A stretch of DNA of 53,790 nucleotides from Gemmatimonadota bacterium (GCA_022822425.1 JAJEBS010000144.1:1-53790), one strand, 5' to 3'; positions 16,544 through 26,203 are shown, counted from the stretch's first letter. Program-made: numbers and translations. Notes: generated from the sequence alone by a model not told the origin.

Positions 16544-19500
16544 ATGACAATCCTCTCATGCCGTATTCCGGACAAGAGTGACGCCCGCGGCAGCGGCCTG
16601 ACAAGGCTCATCCTGCCGTTGCTGCTTCTGGCCGGAACGCTCTCGACCGCCACCCCCGCCTCCGGTCAGGTGCCGCCCGACGAGAACTGGCGGACGCTCG
16701 ACACCGAACACTTCCGGATCACCTTTCCCGAGGCCATCTATCCGCTCGCAACACGGCTGGCCGACCGGGCCGAGCGGGCGTACGGGCAACTGGCCTCCTC
16801 CTTCAGCGCCCCTCCGCCGGGCACCATCGACATCGTCCTCACCGACCACGCCGACTACTCCAACGGGTTCGCCAACGTGGTTCCCGGCAACCGCATCACG
16901 ATCTTCGCGCGCCCGCCCGCGGACGGAGGTTCGCTCAACTACTTCGACGACTGGATGGAGCTCGTGGTCACGCACGAGCTGGTGCACATCTTCCACCTGG
17001 ATCCCGCGGGCGGACTCGGCGCCACCCTTCGCGCCCTGCTGGGCCGCTACCCCGCCACCTGGCCCTTCTTCCCCGGGCGCGCCACCCCCACCTGGCTGAC
17101 CGAGGGGATCGCCACCTACTACGAGTCGACGCTCACCGACGCGGGCCGCGTCCATGGCACGTGGCAGGACATGGTCCTGCGCACCGGCGTTCTGGAGGGC
17201 GGCCTGGAGCCGTTGTCCGTGGTCTCGGGCAGGAGTCCGGTGTGGCCGGCCGGACTTCGCCCCTACGTCTACGGCTCCGAGTTCTTCGAATACCTGATGA
17301 CACGCACGGACACTCTGGGGATGCGGCAGCTCGTCGAGGAGGTGGCGGGTCAGCTGGTGCCCTATCGGATCGATGCCGCGGCGCGTTCGGCCTTCGGCAT
17401 CTCCTTCTCGCAGGCGTGGGAGGAGTGGCGCGTGGCCCTCTCCTTCCGGTACCGCACCCTCGCCGACGCTCTCGCCGCCCGGCAGCCGCTCACCACCGGC
17501 GAAGCGCTAACCCGCGGGGCGCGCCAGGCGCTCTACCCGCAGGTCTCGCGGGACGGCACGCGCCTCGCCTTCGCCCTCGCCGACGGCCGCTCGGACGCGC
17601 ATCTCCGTCTGCGCGACCTCGACGGCGGCGCGGATCGCCGCTTCGTCCGCACCAACGGCCTGTCCACCTTCTCGTGGGCGCCCGACGGCGGGATGGTCTT
17701 CGCCCAGTTCGAGCTGGCGGACCGCTACCGCCTGCACTCCGACCTCTACCGGACCGACGCGGACGGCCGCGTGACCCGGCTCACCCGGGGTGGGCGGCTG
17801 ACCTTCCCGGACGTGCATCCGGGCGGCGACCGGGTCGTGGCGGTCCAGGAGGGGGGCGGCACCAACCGGTTGGTCCTGGTGGAACTGGCGACCGGCGAGG
17901 TCCACCCGTTGACGGAGGCCGATCCCGCCGTGCACTGGGCCTTTCCGCGCTGGTCGCCGGACGGCGCCCGCATCGCCGTATCCCAGTGGCGCTCCGGCGG
18001 CCGCTTCGATGTCGTGATCCTCGACGCCGGCGGCGGGCTGGTCGCAAGGGTGACCGACGACCGCGCCGTCGACGCCAGTCCCGTCTGGTCCCCCGACGGA
18101 CGCACCCTGCTGTGGTCCTCCGACCGCACCGGCATCCCCAACCTCTTCGCGGCCGCCATCGACGGGGACGGGCGTCCAGGGGCGGTCCGGCAGGTCACCA
18201 ACATGCTCACCGGGGCCGCCCATCCGGCCATCGACCCGGCGGGCGAATGGATCTACTACTCCGCCTACCACCATGACGGCTGGGACGTCGAGCGCATCCC
18301 CTACGCCCCGGAGGAGTGGTTCGAACCCTTCGCGGACGACCCGCGCTTCCTGGCGGGCGCCGATCGTCCGCCCGACCGCTTCCAGGCCGCGATCGAAGCC
18401 GAAAGCAGGCCCTACCGGGCGTTTCGCTCACTCCTCCCGACCTACTGGCAGCCGCTCTACGCGCCGCCGCGCAGGATCCGCGATCGGGACGTCATCGGCG
18501 ACGGCTTCGGTTTCTCGACTTCCGGCCGGGACCTGGTCGACCGGCACCGGTTCTGGGCCTGGGGCCGCCTGATCCCGGAGAAGGGTCGTGGGGAGGGCCG
18601 CTTCGGATACACCGCCGCGGGGCTTGGGAACCCGGTGGTGACGGTCTCGGCCGGCCAGCTCTACGATCCCGCGGGTCTCACCCTGGGAGAGCGCGAGAAC
18701 GGGGACGTGGACACCCTCTACGTGGTGGACAGGGAACGGCGCGTGCAGATGAGCGTGGACCTCCAGCGGGCGCGCTTCCGCAACCGCGTCGGCCTCACCC
18801 TGGAGGCCAGCCACAACTGGGTGTCCTCCGAGCTTCTGGACGCGACCCTCGAACCCTCCACCGACTTCCGGCTCACCCGTCCGACGCGGCGGGTCGGGGA
18901 GTTGTCGGCAACTCTGGGCTTCAACACGTCCCGCTCCCACGCCATGTCCATGACGCTCTCGGACGGCGTCTCGGGGGCCGTTCGAGGTCGCGTCGCGCGC
19001 GTGCTCGATCTCCCGGAGGAACTGGCCGGAGACCGCGTGGCCGACCGGGGCTTCGAGGAGCTCACCGGCCGCCTGTCGCTCTACCGGACGTTCGGCACCT
19101 TCGGATTCGCCCGGCAGGTACTGGCCCTGCGGGCGAGCGGCGGCGTGGCGCGCGGACCGGGCGCCGACGGTTTTCATTTCGAAGTGGGAGATGCCGCCGG
19201 AACCCGCGAGCGGATCACCGGCTTCGGCCTTTTCGGCGGCTCGCCGCTCCTCTTTCCGGTACGAGGCTATTCCTCCGCCTCGCGACGCGGGCGCATCGCC
19301 TGGTCGGCGTCGGCCGAATACCGTTTTCCGCTCTCGCTCATTCGCCGGGGTCTCGGGGCCTGGCCCCTGTACTTCGACCGCGCCGGCGCAAGCCTGTTTG
19401 CGGACGCGGGCAACGCCTGGGGCCCGGAGCGCGAAGCCGAACCCTCCGCGAGCCCGAAGCGTGCCGCCCTCGCTTCCTTCGGACTCGAGGTCACCGTGAA

Positions 19501-19639
19501 CGCGCTGCCGTTCTGGACCCTCTCGACGGACGTGCGCGTGGGCGTGGCCTTTCCTCTCAGGGCGGAAGACGATCCTTCCGGGGCAGGGCTCCGGGTGCGC
19601 CCGGGACGGCTTTATCTTCGCCTGGGATCGGCATTCTAG
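16544..19639 (+). CDS. gluzincin + PD40 propeller + outer-membrane beta-barrel fusion
   Basis: The 1031-residue protein has three parts after a signal peptide (hydrophobic run ending ATPASGQ, about residue 41). The first is a peptidase-MA-like domain (about 45-300) with VVTHELVHIFHLD (H144, E145, H148) and the downstream glutamate of TWLTEGIATYYES (E187), a full gluzincin zinc site. The second is a TolB-like PD40 propeller (about 320-600) with repeats such as PRWSPDGARIAVS and PVWSPDGRTLLWSSDRTG. The third is a C-terminal BamA-like surface-antigen barrel (about 650-1031) with SRSHAMSMTLSDG, FGGSPLLFPVRGYSS and a terminal YLRLGSAF. It is probably an outer-membrane protein displaying a protease and propeller in the periplasm. 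The start is the first in-frame ATG clear of the divergent gene. Confidence 0.85.
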   Translation: MTILSCRIPDKSDARGSGLTRLILPLLLLAGTLSTATPASGQVPPDENWRTLDTEHFRITFPEAIYPLATRLADRAERAYGQLASSFSAPPPGTIDIVLTDHADYSNGFANVVPGNRITIFARPPADGGSLNYFDDWMELVVTHELVHIFHLDPAGGLGATLRALLGRYPATWPFFPGRATPTWLTEGIATYYESTLTDAGRVHGTWQDMVLRTGVLEGGLEPLSVVSGRSPVWPAGLRPYVYGSEFFEYLMTRTDTLGMRQLVEEVAGQLVPYRIDAAARSAFGISFSQAWEEWRVALSFRYRTLADALAARQPLTTGEALTRGARQALYPQVSRDGTRLAFALADGRSDAHLRLRDLDGGADRRFVRTNGLSTFSWAPDGGMVFAQFELADRYRLHSDLYRTDADGRVTRLTRGGRLTFPDVHPGGDRVVAVQEGGGTNRLVLVELATGEVHPLTEADPAVHWAFPRWSPDGARIAVSQWRSGGRFDVVILDAGGGLVARVTDDRAVDASPVWSPDGRTLLWSSDRTGIPNLFAAAIDGDGRPGAVRQVTNMLTGAAHPAIDPAGEWIYYSAYHHDGWDVERIPYAPEEWFEPFADDPRFLAGADRPPDRFQAAIEAESRPYRAFRSLLPTYWQPLYAPPRRIRDRDVIGDGFGFSTSGRDLVDRHRFWAWGRLIPEKGRGEGRFGYTAAGLGNPVVTVSAGQLYDPAGLTLGERENGDVDTLYVVDRERRVQMSVDLQRARFRNRVGLTLEASHNWVSSELLDATLEPSTDFRLTRPTRRVGELSATLGFNTSRSHAMSMTLSDGVSGAVRGRVARVLDLPEELAGDRVADRGFEELTGRLSLYRTFGTFGFARQVLALRASGGVARGPGADGFHFEVGDAAGTRERITGFGLFGGSPLLFPVRGYSSASRRGRIAWSASAEYRFPLSLIRRGLGAWPLYFDRAGASLFADAGNAWGPEREAEPSASPKRAALASFGLEVTVNALPFWTLSTDVRVGVAFPLRAEDDPSGAGLRVRPGRLYLRLGSAF

Positions 19640-19968
19640 AACGCGGAACGCCGGACAGGGTGCCGATCTTCGCCCGACCGGAAGGCGGAACGGAACGGCT
19701 GCTGGGCAACACCCGATTCGTGGTCCGTCCGGGCACTGGAGCCACCCGCGATTCGTACTTGCGCCAGGCATTCAAGGTGCATATTGTTTCCAGCACACCC
19801 GACATACGGCACCCCGGAGACAGCAACGCCACTAGATACGGTGGTTTTCGGGTTGCCAAGTGGTTTCCACAAGCCCACACCTTGGCTGGCGTGCTTTCCG
19901 TTTGTTTTGCACAAAGGTGGGGGCTGTTTCCACTCGTTTTTCCACATTCTACCTCGATGGAAGGCAGC
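19640..19968 (+). promoter_or_regulatory. 329-bp leader upstream of nrdJ with inverted repeats
   Basis: No gene is supported here. A promoter candidate lies at 19759-19787. Downstream are possible RNA stems: GCCAAG 19855-19860 with CTTGGC 19881-19886, and the small GTGG-TTT-CCAC 19860-19870. TTTCC-containing words recur several times (about 19841, 19860, 19924 and 19948). Because nrdJ needs coenzyme B12, I looked for the cobalamin riboswitch B12 box and did not find it. NrdR-box pairs are also not clear. Confidence 0.35.
19759..19787 (+). promoter_or_regulatory. sigma70-like promoter for nrdJ
   Basis: TTGCGC (19759-19764) and TATTGT (19782-19787) are separated by 17 bp. Each matches the consensus at about four of six positions. 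It would give a leader of about 175 nt ahead of nrdJ. Confidence 0.35.
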
Positions 19969-22509
19969 ATGTCCGCCCAACGACCCGCATCTCCAGACGC
20001 TCTGCCGGCGCACGACGTGCCGCCCGGCGATCTGCCGCGTGCGACGCTCACGGAGAACGCCCGCATCGTTCTCGGGCTCCGCTATCTCAAGAAGAACGAA
20101 GAGGGCGAGCCCGTCGAAGAGCCCGAGACCATGTTCTGGCGGGTCGCGCGCGTGATCGCCGAGGAGGACCGCCGCCATGGCGCAACCGATGCGGCGATCG
20201 ACGAGGTCGCGCGCCAGTTCTACGACCTCATGGCGACGGGCACGTTCGAACCCAATTCCCCCACGCTGATGAACGCGGGACGGCCGCTCGGACAGCTCTC
20301 CGCGTGCTTCGTGCTGCCCGTCGATGATGCCCTCTCCAACGGCGAATGCGGCATCTACGACACCCTCAAGAGCATGGCGCTGGTCCACCAGTCCGGAGGG
20401 GGCACCGGGTTCTCGTTCTCGCGCCTGCGCACCGAGGGCGACACGGTGCGCTCCACCATGGGGGTGGCCTCGGGCCCGGTGTCCTTCATGCGTCTCTACG
20501 ACTCCTCCACGGAGGTCGTGAAGCAGGGCGGAACGCGGCGGGGCGCGAACATGGGCATCCTGCGGGTGGACCATCCCGACATCCGCGCCTTCATCACCTG
20601 CAAGGACGACACCTCCCAGATCACCAACTTCAACATCTCGGTCGCCATCACCGACGCCTTCATGCAGGCGGTCGCGAAGGGCGAGGACTACGACCTCGTC
20701 AGCCCGCGCACCGGCGACATCGTGGGTCGCGAGAACGCGAGCGAGATCTTCGACATGATCGTCGAGGGCGCGTGGAAGACCGGCGAACCGGGCGTCTTCT
20801 TCATCGACCGGGCCAACGAATTCAACCCGGTGCCGACGCTGGGCGAATACGAGGCCACCAATCCGTGCGGGGAGCAGCCGCTCCTGCCGTACGACGTATG
20901 CAACCTGGGGAGCCTCAATCTCGGCCCGTTCGTGCGCAAGGGAAGCTCGTGGGGCGGGGATCCGGGGAATGCAATCGACTGGGGCGGGCTCCGCCGGGTC
21001 GTCCACCTGTCCGTGCACTTCCTGGACAACGTGATCGACGCCAACCGCTATCCGCTGCCGCAGATCACCGAGCTGGCGGAGAACATCCGGCGCATCGGGC
21101 TGGGCGTGATGGGATGGGCGGACATGCTGGTGCGGCTGGGAGTCCCCTACAACTCCGACGCCGCCGTGAAGCTCGCCGAGACCGTCATGCGCTTCATCGA
21201 CGAGGAAGCCAAGGTCGCGTCCGCGAGGCTGGCCGAGAGCCGGGGCGTGTTCCCGGCCTGGGCGGAGTCCATCTGGGGTCCCGAGGAGAGCTGCGCCCGC
21301 CGCCCCGACGGAAGCCGCGTTCGCCCGATGCGTCCGCTGCGCAACTGCAACCTCGACACGGTCGCCCCGACGGGCACGATCTCAATCTTCGCCGGCTGCT
21401 CGGGAGGCATCGAACCCCTGTTCGCGGTGGCGTTCATGCGCAACCAGGCCGGCGTGCTGATGCCGGACGTCAACGAGGACTTCGTACGCATCGCCAGGGA
21501 GGGCGGCTGGTACTCGGAGGAGCTCATGGAGCGGGTGGCGGAGAGCGGCCACATCCACCACGAGGAGGTGCCCGAGGACGTGCAGCGGGTGTTCGTGACC
21601 GCGCACGACATCACCCCGGAGTGGCACGTGCGCATGCAGGCGGCCTTCCAGAAGTACACCGACGCCGCCATTTCCAAGACGACCAACTTCGCCCATGAAG
21701 CGACACCCGAGGATGTCCGCGAGATCTACGAGCTGGCCTTTTCCCTGGGGTGCAAGGGCGTGACCGTGTACCGCGACGGGTCCCGGCCCATGCAGGTGCT
21801 CTCGACCGGCAAGACCGGGAAGGAGCCGGAAACGACCGGCGAGGAGGCGCCATCGACCAGTGAGATCGAGCAGGAGCTCGCGGATGCGCGCGAGGAGTGT
21901 CACCGGCTTCGCGGCGAGATCGAAAAGTACCAGCAGCGCGACCAGGACCGCGACCGCCTGGCCGGGGCCGGCCGCCACAAGCGCAAGCGCCCGGCGCTGC
22001 TGAAGGGGCGCACCGTGAAGATGGACTGTCCGCTCGGCGACCTCTACGTCACCATCAACGAAGACGAGACCGGACGGCCCTTCGAGGTCTTCTGTACGCT
22101 GGGCAAGGCGGGCGGCGCCGCCATGGCGGACGCCGAGGCGATCGGGCGGCTGATCTCCCTCGCGCTGCGGTCGGGGATTCCCATCACGGCGGTGCGCGAT
22201 CAGCTTCGCGGCATCTCCTGCGATCGCGCGGTCGGGTTCGGGCTCCGCAAGGTCCTTTCCGCCCCCGACGCCATCGGCCAGGCGATCGAGTACTACCTGC
22301 AGGAAAAGGACGGAGTCCAGGGAGAACTCATCCTCACCGCCCCCGTGACGTCAGCCACGCGTGCGGCCTCTCCGAGCCTCGCGCCTTCGGACGGCGGCTC
22401 CTCCAGGTCGGGCTACCTGGGCAGCTGTCCGGACTGCGGCACCGGTCAGCTCTCCTTCGAGGAAGGGTGCGTGAAGTGCCACGTGTGCGGCTTCAGCGAG
22501 TGCAGCTGA
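19969..22509 (+). CDS. nrdJ: adenosylcobalamin-dependent ribonucleotide reductase (class II)
   Basis: This enzyme reduces ribonucleotides to deoxyribonucleotides using adenosylcobalamin to make the thiyl radical, with no need for oxygen. With the ATG at 19969, preceded by GGAAGG, it has 846 residues. Motifs in order: NSPTLMNAG and SACFVLPVDD (first redox cysteine region), GGGTGFSFSRLR, NPCGEQPLLPYDVCNLGSLNL (radical cysteine loop) and APTGTISIFAGCSGGIEP. A TSCPD domain follows (about 680-780). The C-terminus is a zinc-ribbon-like tail CPDCG...CVKCHVCGFSEC that also holds the cysteines expected to re-reduce the active site. In-frame sequence upstream of 19957 is a shadow of the preceding gene. 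Confidence 0.96.
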   Translation: MSAQRPASPDALPAHDVPPGDLPRATLTENARIVLGLRYLKKNEEGEPVEEPETMFWRVARVIAEEDRRHGATDAAIDEVARQFYDLMATGTFEPNSPTLMNAGRPLGQLSACFVLPVDDALSNGECGIYDTLKSMALVHQSGGGTGFSFSRLRTEGDTVRSTMGVASGPVSFMRLYDSSTEVVKQGGTRRGANMGILRVDHPDIRAFITCKDDTSQITNFNISVAITDAFMQAVAKGEDYDLVSPRTGDIVGRENASEIFDMIVEGAWKTGEPGVFFIDRANEFNPVPTLGEYEATNPCGEQPLLPYDVCNLGSLNLGPFVRKGSSWGGDPGNAIDWGGLRRVVHLSVHFLDNVIDANRYPLPQITELAENIRRIGLGVMGWADMLVRLGVPYNSDAAVKLAETVMRFIDEEAKVASARLAESRGVFPAWAESIWGPEESCARRPDGSRVRPMRPLRNCNLDTVAPTGTISIFAGCSGGIEPLFAVAFMRNQAGVLMPDVNEDFVRIAREGGWYSEELMERVAESGHIHHEEVPEDVQRVFVTAHDITPEWHVRMQAAFQKYTDAAISKTTNFAHEATPEDVREIYELAFSLGCKGVTVYRDGSRPMQVLSTGKTGKEPETTGEEAPSTSEIEQELADAREECHRLRGEIEKYQQRDQDRDRLAGAGRHKRKRPALLKGRTVKMDCPLGDLYVTINEDETGRPFEVFCTLGKAGGAAMADAEAIGRLISLALRSGIPITAVRDQLRGISCDRAVGFGLRKVLSAPDAIGQAIEYYLQEKDGVQGELILTAPVTSATRAASPSLAPSDGGSSRSGYLGSCPDCGTGQLSFEEGCVKCHVCGFSECS

Positions 22510-22530
22510 GCCGACGGCCGGGATGCCTGC

Positions 22531-23466
22531 ATGACGCGCCTCTCCGGGTACTCGGCGTTTCTGCTTGCGGCAGCGGTGGCGTGCGGAGGGGAGCCGCCGG
22601 GTAGCGAGCCTGCGCAGCGAGTCGAACGCCCGGCCTTCCCGGGCGCACGTGCCTTCGAGCTGATCGAGGCACAGCTCGCGTTCGGGCCCCGGGTGCCTGG
22701 CACGCCCGGCCACGCGGCGCAGCTGGATTGGATGGTCGAGTTGCTGGCGGCCGCCGCCGACACCGTCATCGTCGACCGCTTCCGCTACACCACCACCGCC
22801 GGCGACACCCTGCCGCTGGCAAACGTCCTCGCCCGCTTCAACGCCGCCGACCCCGACCGGCTGCTCTTCCTGGCCCACTGGGACACCCGACCCATCTCCG
22901 ACCAGAGCACCGATCCGGAGGAGCGCGACACGCCGGTCCCGGGGGCCAACGACGGCGCTTCCGGGGTGGCCGTGCTCCTGGCTCTGAGCGAGCTCTTTTC
23001 GGTTCAGCCGCCGCCTGTCGGCGTCGACCTGCTCATGGTGGACGGCGAGGACTACGGCCCCACCACCGCGGACATGTTCATCGGTTCCGAGCGCTACGCC
23101 GAGCAACCCCTGGGCGGCCAGCCGCGCTATGCGGTCCTCCTCGACATGGTCGGCGACCGCGATCCCGGCTTCCCCGTGGAAGGGTACTCCTCCCGCTACG
23201 CGCCCCGCGTGGTGCAACGCGTCTGGGGGATCGCGCGCGAGCTGGGATACGGCCGCCTCTTTCCCATGACCGTGCGTCCTCCCATCCAGGACGACCATGT
23301 GCCGCTGAACGAAGCCGGCATCCCGACCGTCAACATCATCGACTTCGACTACGGGCCGGGAAACTCGCTCTGGCACACCCCGAACGACGTCGCCGCCAAC
23401 GTGAGTCCGGCAACGCTCGAGGTCGTGGGCGAGGTGGTTGCGGAGATCGCGTATCGAGGAGGCTGA
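22531..23466 (+). CDS. M28-family zinc peptidase lipoprotein (glutaminyl-cyclase-like)
   Basis: The 311-residue protein starts with a signal peptide and lipobox (AAAVAC), so it is probably anchored in the cell envelope. M28 zinc ligands are visible in order: H in FLAHWDTRP, the bridging D in GANDGASG, the acidic pair in VDGEDYG, D in LLDMVGDRD, and the last H in IQDDHVPLNEAGIP. The length and single-domain layout resemble bacterial glutaminyl cyclases as well as aminopeptidases, and the two cannot be told apart here. It lies 21 bp after nrdJ and may be read through from it. Confidence 0.88.
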   Translation: MTRLSGYSAFLLAAAVACGGEPPGSEPAQRVERPAFPGARAFELIEAQLAFGPRVPGTPGHAAQLDWMVELLAAAADTVIVDRFRYTTTAGDTLPLANVLARFNAADPDRLLFLAHWDTRPISDQSTDPEERDTPVPGANDGASGVAVLLALSELFSVQPPPVGVDLLMVDGEDYGPTTADMFIGSERYAEQPLGGQPRYAVLLDMVGDRDPGFPVEGYSSRYAPRVVQRVWGIARELGYGRLFPMTVRPPIQDDHVPLNEAGIPTVNIIDFDYGPGNSLWHTPNDVAANVSPATLEVVGEVVAEIAYRGG

Positions 23467-23607
23467 CGCCGCGCCGGGCTCTGTCGCGCGAAGCATATCC
23501 TTGATGCATTATTCCACGCAGGAGACGGAAGCCACGGGTACGCAACCTGCCAGCGAGGCCGGGGTCCCCGGAAGTCTTCCGAACCGACGCTTTGGACGAG
23601 GACGTAG

Positions 23608-24579
23608 ATGAACGACAACGAGGGCATCGGCGTCGCGGTGGTGCAGGGGGCCGGCGTCCCCTTCGACCTGGAGGCGGCGATCGGGAAGGTGCATGCGCTC
23701 ACCGCCGAAGCCGCCGCGGGGGGAGCGCAGCTGGTGCTCTTTCCGGAGGCCTATGTGGGCGGGTACCCCTGGGGGCTCGCGTTCGGCACATCGGTGGGCG
23801 GGCGTTCGCCGGCGGGCCGCCGAACCTGGGACCGATACCTGAAGGGGGCCGTGGAAGTCCCGGGCGCGGCCACCGACCGCATCGGCGAAGCCGCCGCGGC
23901 CCACGGCGTCTATCTGGCCGTCGGAGTCGTGGAGCGGGATGCCGACTACAGCGGCGGCACGCTCTTCTGCACGCTTCTCTACTTCGGCCCCGACGGCGCG
24001 CTCCTGGGGAAGCATCGAAAGCTCAAGCCGACCGCGGCCGAGCGCTTCATCTGGGGTGAGGGCGACGGCAGCACGCTCACGGTCGTGGACACGCCTCTGG
24101 GCCGGGTCGGCGGCCTCATCTGCTGGGAGAACTACATGCCGCTGGCCCGCACGGCGATGTACGCGAAGGGCGTGGAGATCTACCTCGCACCCACCGCCGA
24201 CGGGCGCGAGCGCTGGCAGGCGACGCTCCGGCACATCGCCCTCGAGGGAAGGTGCTTCGTCCTGGGCTGCAATCAATACGCCACCCGCGCCCAGTACCCC
24301 GCCGACCTGGAGATCGCAGGCGAGCTCGAGGGCTGGCCGGAACGACTGTGCGCGGGTGGAAGCGCGATCTATTCCCCGTCCGGGGCGTGCCTGGCGGGAC
24401 CCCTCTGGGACCAGGAGGGGATTCTCTTCGCCCGCCTCGATCCCGACGCGGTCACGCGCGGGAAGTTCGACTTCGACGTGGTGGGCCACTACGCCCGCCC
24501 CGACGTCTTTCAGCTCAGCGTCAACGAGAACCCGTTTCCGCCGGTGACCTTTCGCGGCGGCTCCGCATCGACAAGCTGA
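23608..24579 (+). CDS. nitrilase (carbon-nitrogen hydrolase)
   Basis: The 323-residue protein has the nitrilase catalytic triad: E47 in LFPEAYVGGYPWG, K138 in GKHRKLKPT and C172 in GLICWENYMPL. The GGYP-G and CWENYMPL wording is typical of true nitrilases, which convert nitriles to acid plus ammonia, rather than amidases or carbamoylases. The protein should be cytoplasmic. The substrate cannot be deduced; aliphatic or aryl nitriles are possible. It is followed by rocD 39 bp downstream on the same strand, and the pair may serve nitrogen scavenging, though that is only context. Confidence 0.9.
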   Translation: MNDNEGIGVAVVQGAGVPFDLEAAIGKVHALTAEAAAGGAQLVLFPEAYVGGYPWGLAFGTSVGGRSPAGRRTWDRYLKGAVEVPGAATDRIGEAAAAHGVYLAVGVVERDADYSGGTLFCTLLYFGPDGALLGKHRKLKPTAAERFIWGEGDGSTLTVVDTPLGRVGGLICWENYMPLARTAMYAKGVEIYLAPTADGRERWQATLRHIALEGRCFVLGCNQYATRAQYPADLEIAGELEGWPERLCAGGSAIYSPSGACLAGPLWDQEGILFARLDPDAVTRGKFDFDVVGHYARPDVFQLSVNENPFPPVTFRGGSASTS

Positions 24580-24618
24580 CGCGACCCCCCGCGGGATCCG
24601 CGTCGGGAGGCCGACACC

Positions 24619-25839
24619 ATGCAAGACACGGCAACGCAGGCGATCACGTCATCCTACCTCGATGAAGCCGACCGTTTCGGCGCCCACCACTACCATCCGC
24701 TCCCGGTCGTGCTCGAACGGGGCGAGGGCGTCTGGGTCTGGGATGTGGAGGGACGACGCTATCTCGACATGTTGAGCGCGTACTCCGCGCTCAACCAGGG
24801 GCACCGGCATCCGCGCATCATCGGCGCCGCGCGCGATCAGATGCAGCGCCTGACTCTCACCTCGCGCGCGTTCCACAACGACCAGATGGGCCCGTTCCAG
24901 CGCGAGCTGTGTGAACTCACCGGCTTCGAGCGCGTCCTGCTCATGAACACCGGCGCGGAAGGCGTGGAGACCGCGATCAAGATGGTCCGCAAGTGGGGCT
25001 ACCAGGTGAAGGGGATCCCGGACGACCAGGCGGAGATCATCGTCTGCGACAACAACTTCCACGGCAGAACGACCACCATCGTAGGCTTTTCCTCGGAGTT
25101 CGAGTACCGGAGGGGCTTCGGTCCGTTCACGCCCGGCTTCCGCAGGATCCCCTACGGGGACATCGACGCCCTGCGCGACGCCATCAATGAGCGTACTGCG
25201 GGCTTCATGGTGGAGCCCATCCAGGGCGAGGGAGGGGTTATCGTGCCGCCGGACGGCTACCTGCGCGCCGCTCGCGATCTGTGCTCGCAGCACCAGGTGG
25301 CCCTGGTCGCCGACGAGATCCAGACCGGACTGGGGCGCACCGGTCGACTCCTGTGCTGCGACTGGGAGGACGTGCGGCCCGATGTGCTCATCCTGGGCAA
25401 GGCCCTGGGGGGCGGCGTCTACCCGGTCTCGGCGGCGATCGCGGACTCGGAGTTCATGGATGTGTTCCGCCCTGGCGACCACGGCTCCACCTTCGGCGGC
25501 AATCCGCTGGCGGCCGCGGTCGCGCGCGCATCGCTCGCGGTCCTCGTCGAGGAAGGGCTGGTCGAGCGGTCGGCCCGGCTGGGCGATTGGTTCATGCGGC
25601 GGCTGCGCGCCATCGACTCACGGCACGTCGAGGAAGTGCGCGGCCGCGGGTTGATGATCGGTCTGGTCATCAGAAAGTCGTCGGGTCCGGCGCGTCCCTT
25701 CTGCGAGGCCCTCTGGCACCGGGGCATCCTGGCCAAGGAAACGCACCGGCAGGTCATTCGCTTCGCGCCCCCCCTTGTGATCGGGCGTGAGGAACTCGAA
25801 GGGGCTCTGGCTCAGGTGGAGGCGGTGCTCTCGGCCTGA
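24619..25839 (+). CDS. rocD: ornithine-oxo-acid aminotransferase
   Basis: This PLP enzyme of class III moves the delta-amino group of ornithine to 2-oxoglutarate, giving glutamate semialdehyde on the route to proline or glutamate. The 406-residue protein shows [22 protein letters not shown] and [15 protein letters not shown] at the N-terminus, [26 protein letters not shown], the PLP-binding [11 protein letters not shown], and K261 in [16 protein letters not shown] as the Schiff-base lysine. These are closer to ornithine aminotransferase than to acetylornithine aminotransferase. It belongs to arginine/ornithine catabolism; no other gene of that pathway is nearby. Confidence 0.93.
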   Translation: MQDTATQAITSSYLDEADRFGAHHYHPLPVVLERGEGVWVWDVEGRRYLDMLSAYSALNQGHRHPRIIGAARDQMQRLTLTSRAFHNDQMGPFQRELCELTGFERVLLMNTGAEGVETAIKMVRKWGYQVKGIPDDQAEIIVCDNNFHGRTTTIVGFSSEFEYRRGFGPFTPGFRRIPYGDIDALRDAINERTAGFMVEPIQGEGGVIVPPDGYLRAARDLCSQHQVALVADEIQTGLGRTGRLLCCDWEDVRPDVLILGKALGGGVYPVSAAIADSEFMDVFRPGDHGSTFGGNPLAAAVARASLAVLVEEGLVERSARLGDWFMRRLRAIDSRHVEEVRGRGLMIGLVIRKSSGPARPFCEALWHRGILAKETHRQVIRFAPPLVIGREELEGALAQVEAVLSA

Positions 25840-25885
25840 ACCGGATGGGGCGGCGCGCCGGGTGCGGCGCACTCCCGCCGCCCGC

Positions 25886-26203
25886 TCACCAGTCGATTTT
25901 GCCTTGCCGGGAAGTGTCCACCTGCTCGGCCTCACCGTCGCCGAGCAGCACCTGCTCGATCTGCTCGTAGAGGAATTTCTTCGAGCTGGCTTCGCGTGGA
26001 TCCAGACCGTAGTGGTTGATCAGCAGCGTCTGGTGCTGCAGCCAGTCGGTCCAGCACAGCCGGCAGATGCGGCGCAGCAGCCGCTCGCCCAGTTCCGTGC
26101 GGAAGGGGGCTTTCTCCAGCGAAGCCGACTCCCTGCCGCAGCGTCTGCAGTCGATCGTGTCCACGGAACTCGTCGTTTGGGGGACCGAGAGCCTGGGGCT
26201 CAT
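25886..26203 (-). CDS. YggX-like Fe(2+)-trafficking protein with added cysteine pairs
   Basis: The 105-residue protein matches the YggX family core: LGERLLRRICRLCWTDWLQHQ, then TLLINHYGLDP and KFLYEQIEQVLL resemble the W-x-x-W, HQTMLINE and C-terminal helix of the E. coli protein. YggX is linked to iron handling and protection of iron-sulfur clusters. Unlike the E. coli protein, this one has CRRC near residue 19 and CRLC near residue 47, which could form a four-cysteine metal site. The start may be the ATG at 26203 or a GTG at 26163 just before DTIDCRRC. The gene is convergent with rocD. Confidence 0.75.
   Translation of the reverse strand: MSPRLSVPQTTSSVDTIDCRRCGRESASLEKAPFRTELGERLLRRICRLCWTDWLQHQTLLINHYGLDPREASSKKFLYEQIEQVLLGDGEAEQVDTSRQGKIDW

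Noticed and set aside
19640-19968. Cobalamin riboswitch before nrdJ
   Set aside because: No AGYCAGGAGACC-like B12 box and no convincing core helices could be found by eye, so it is not called.
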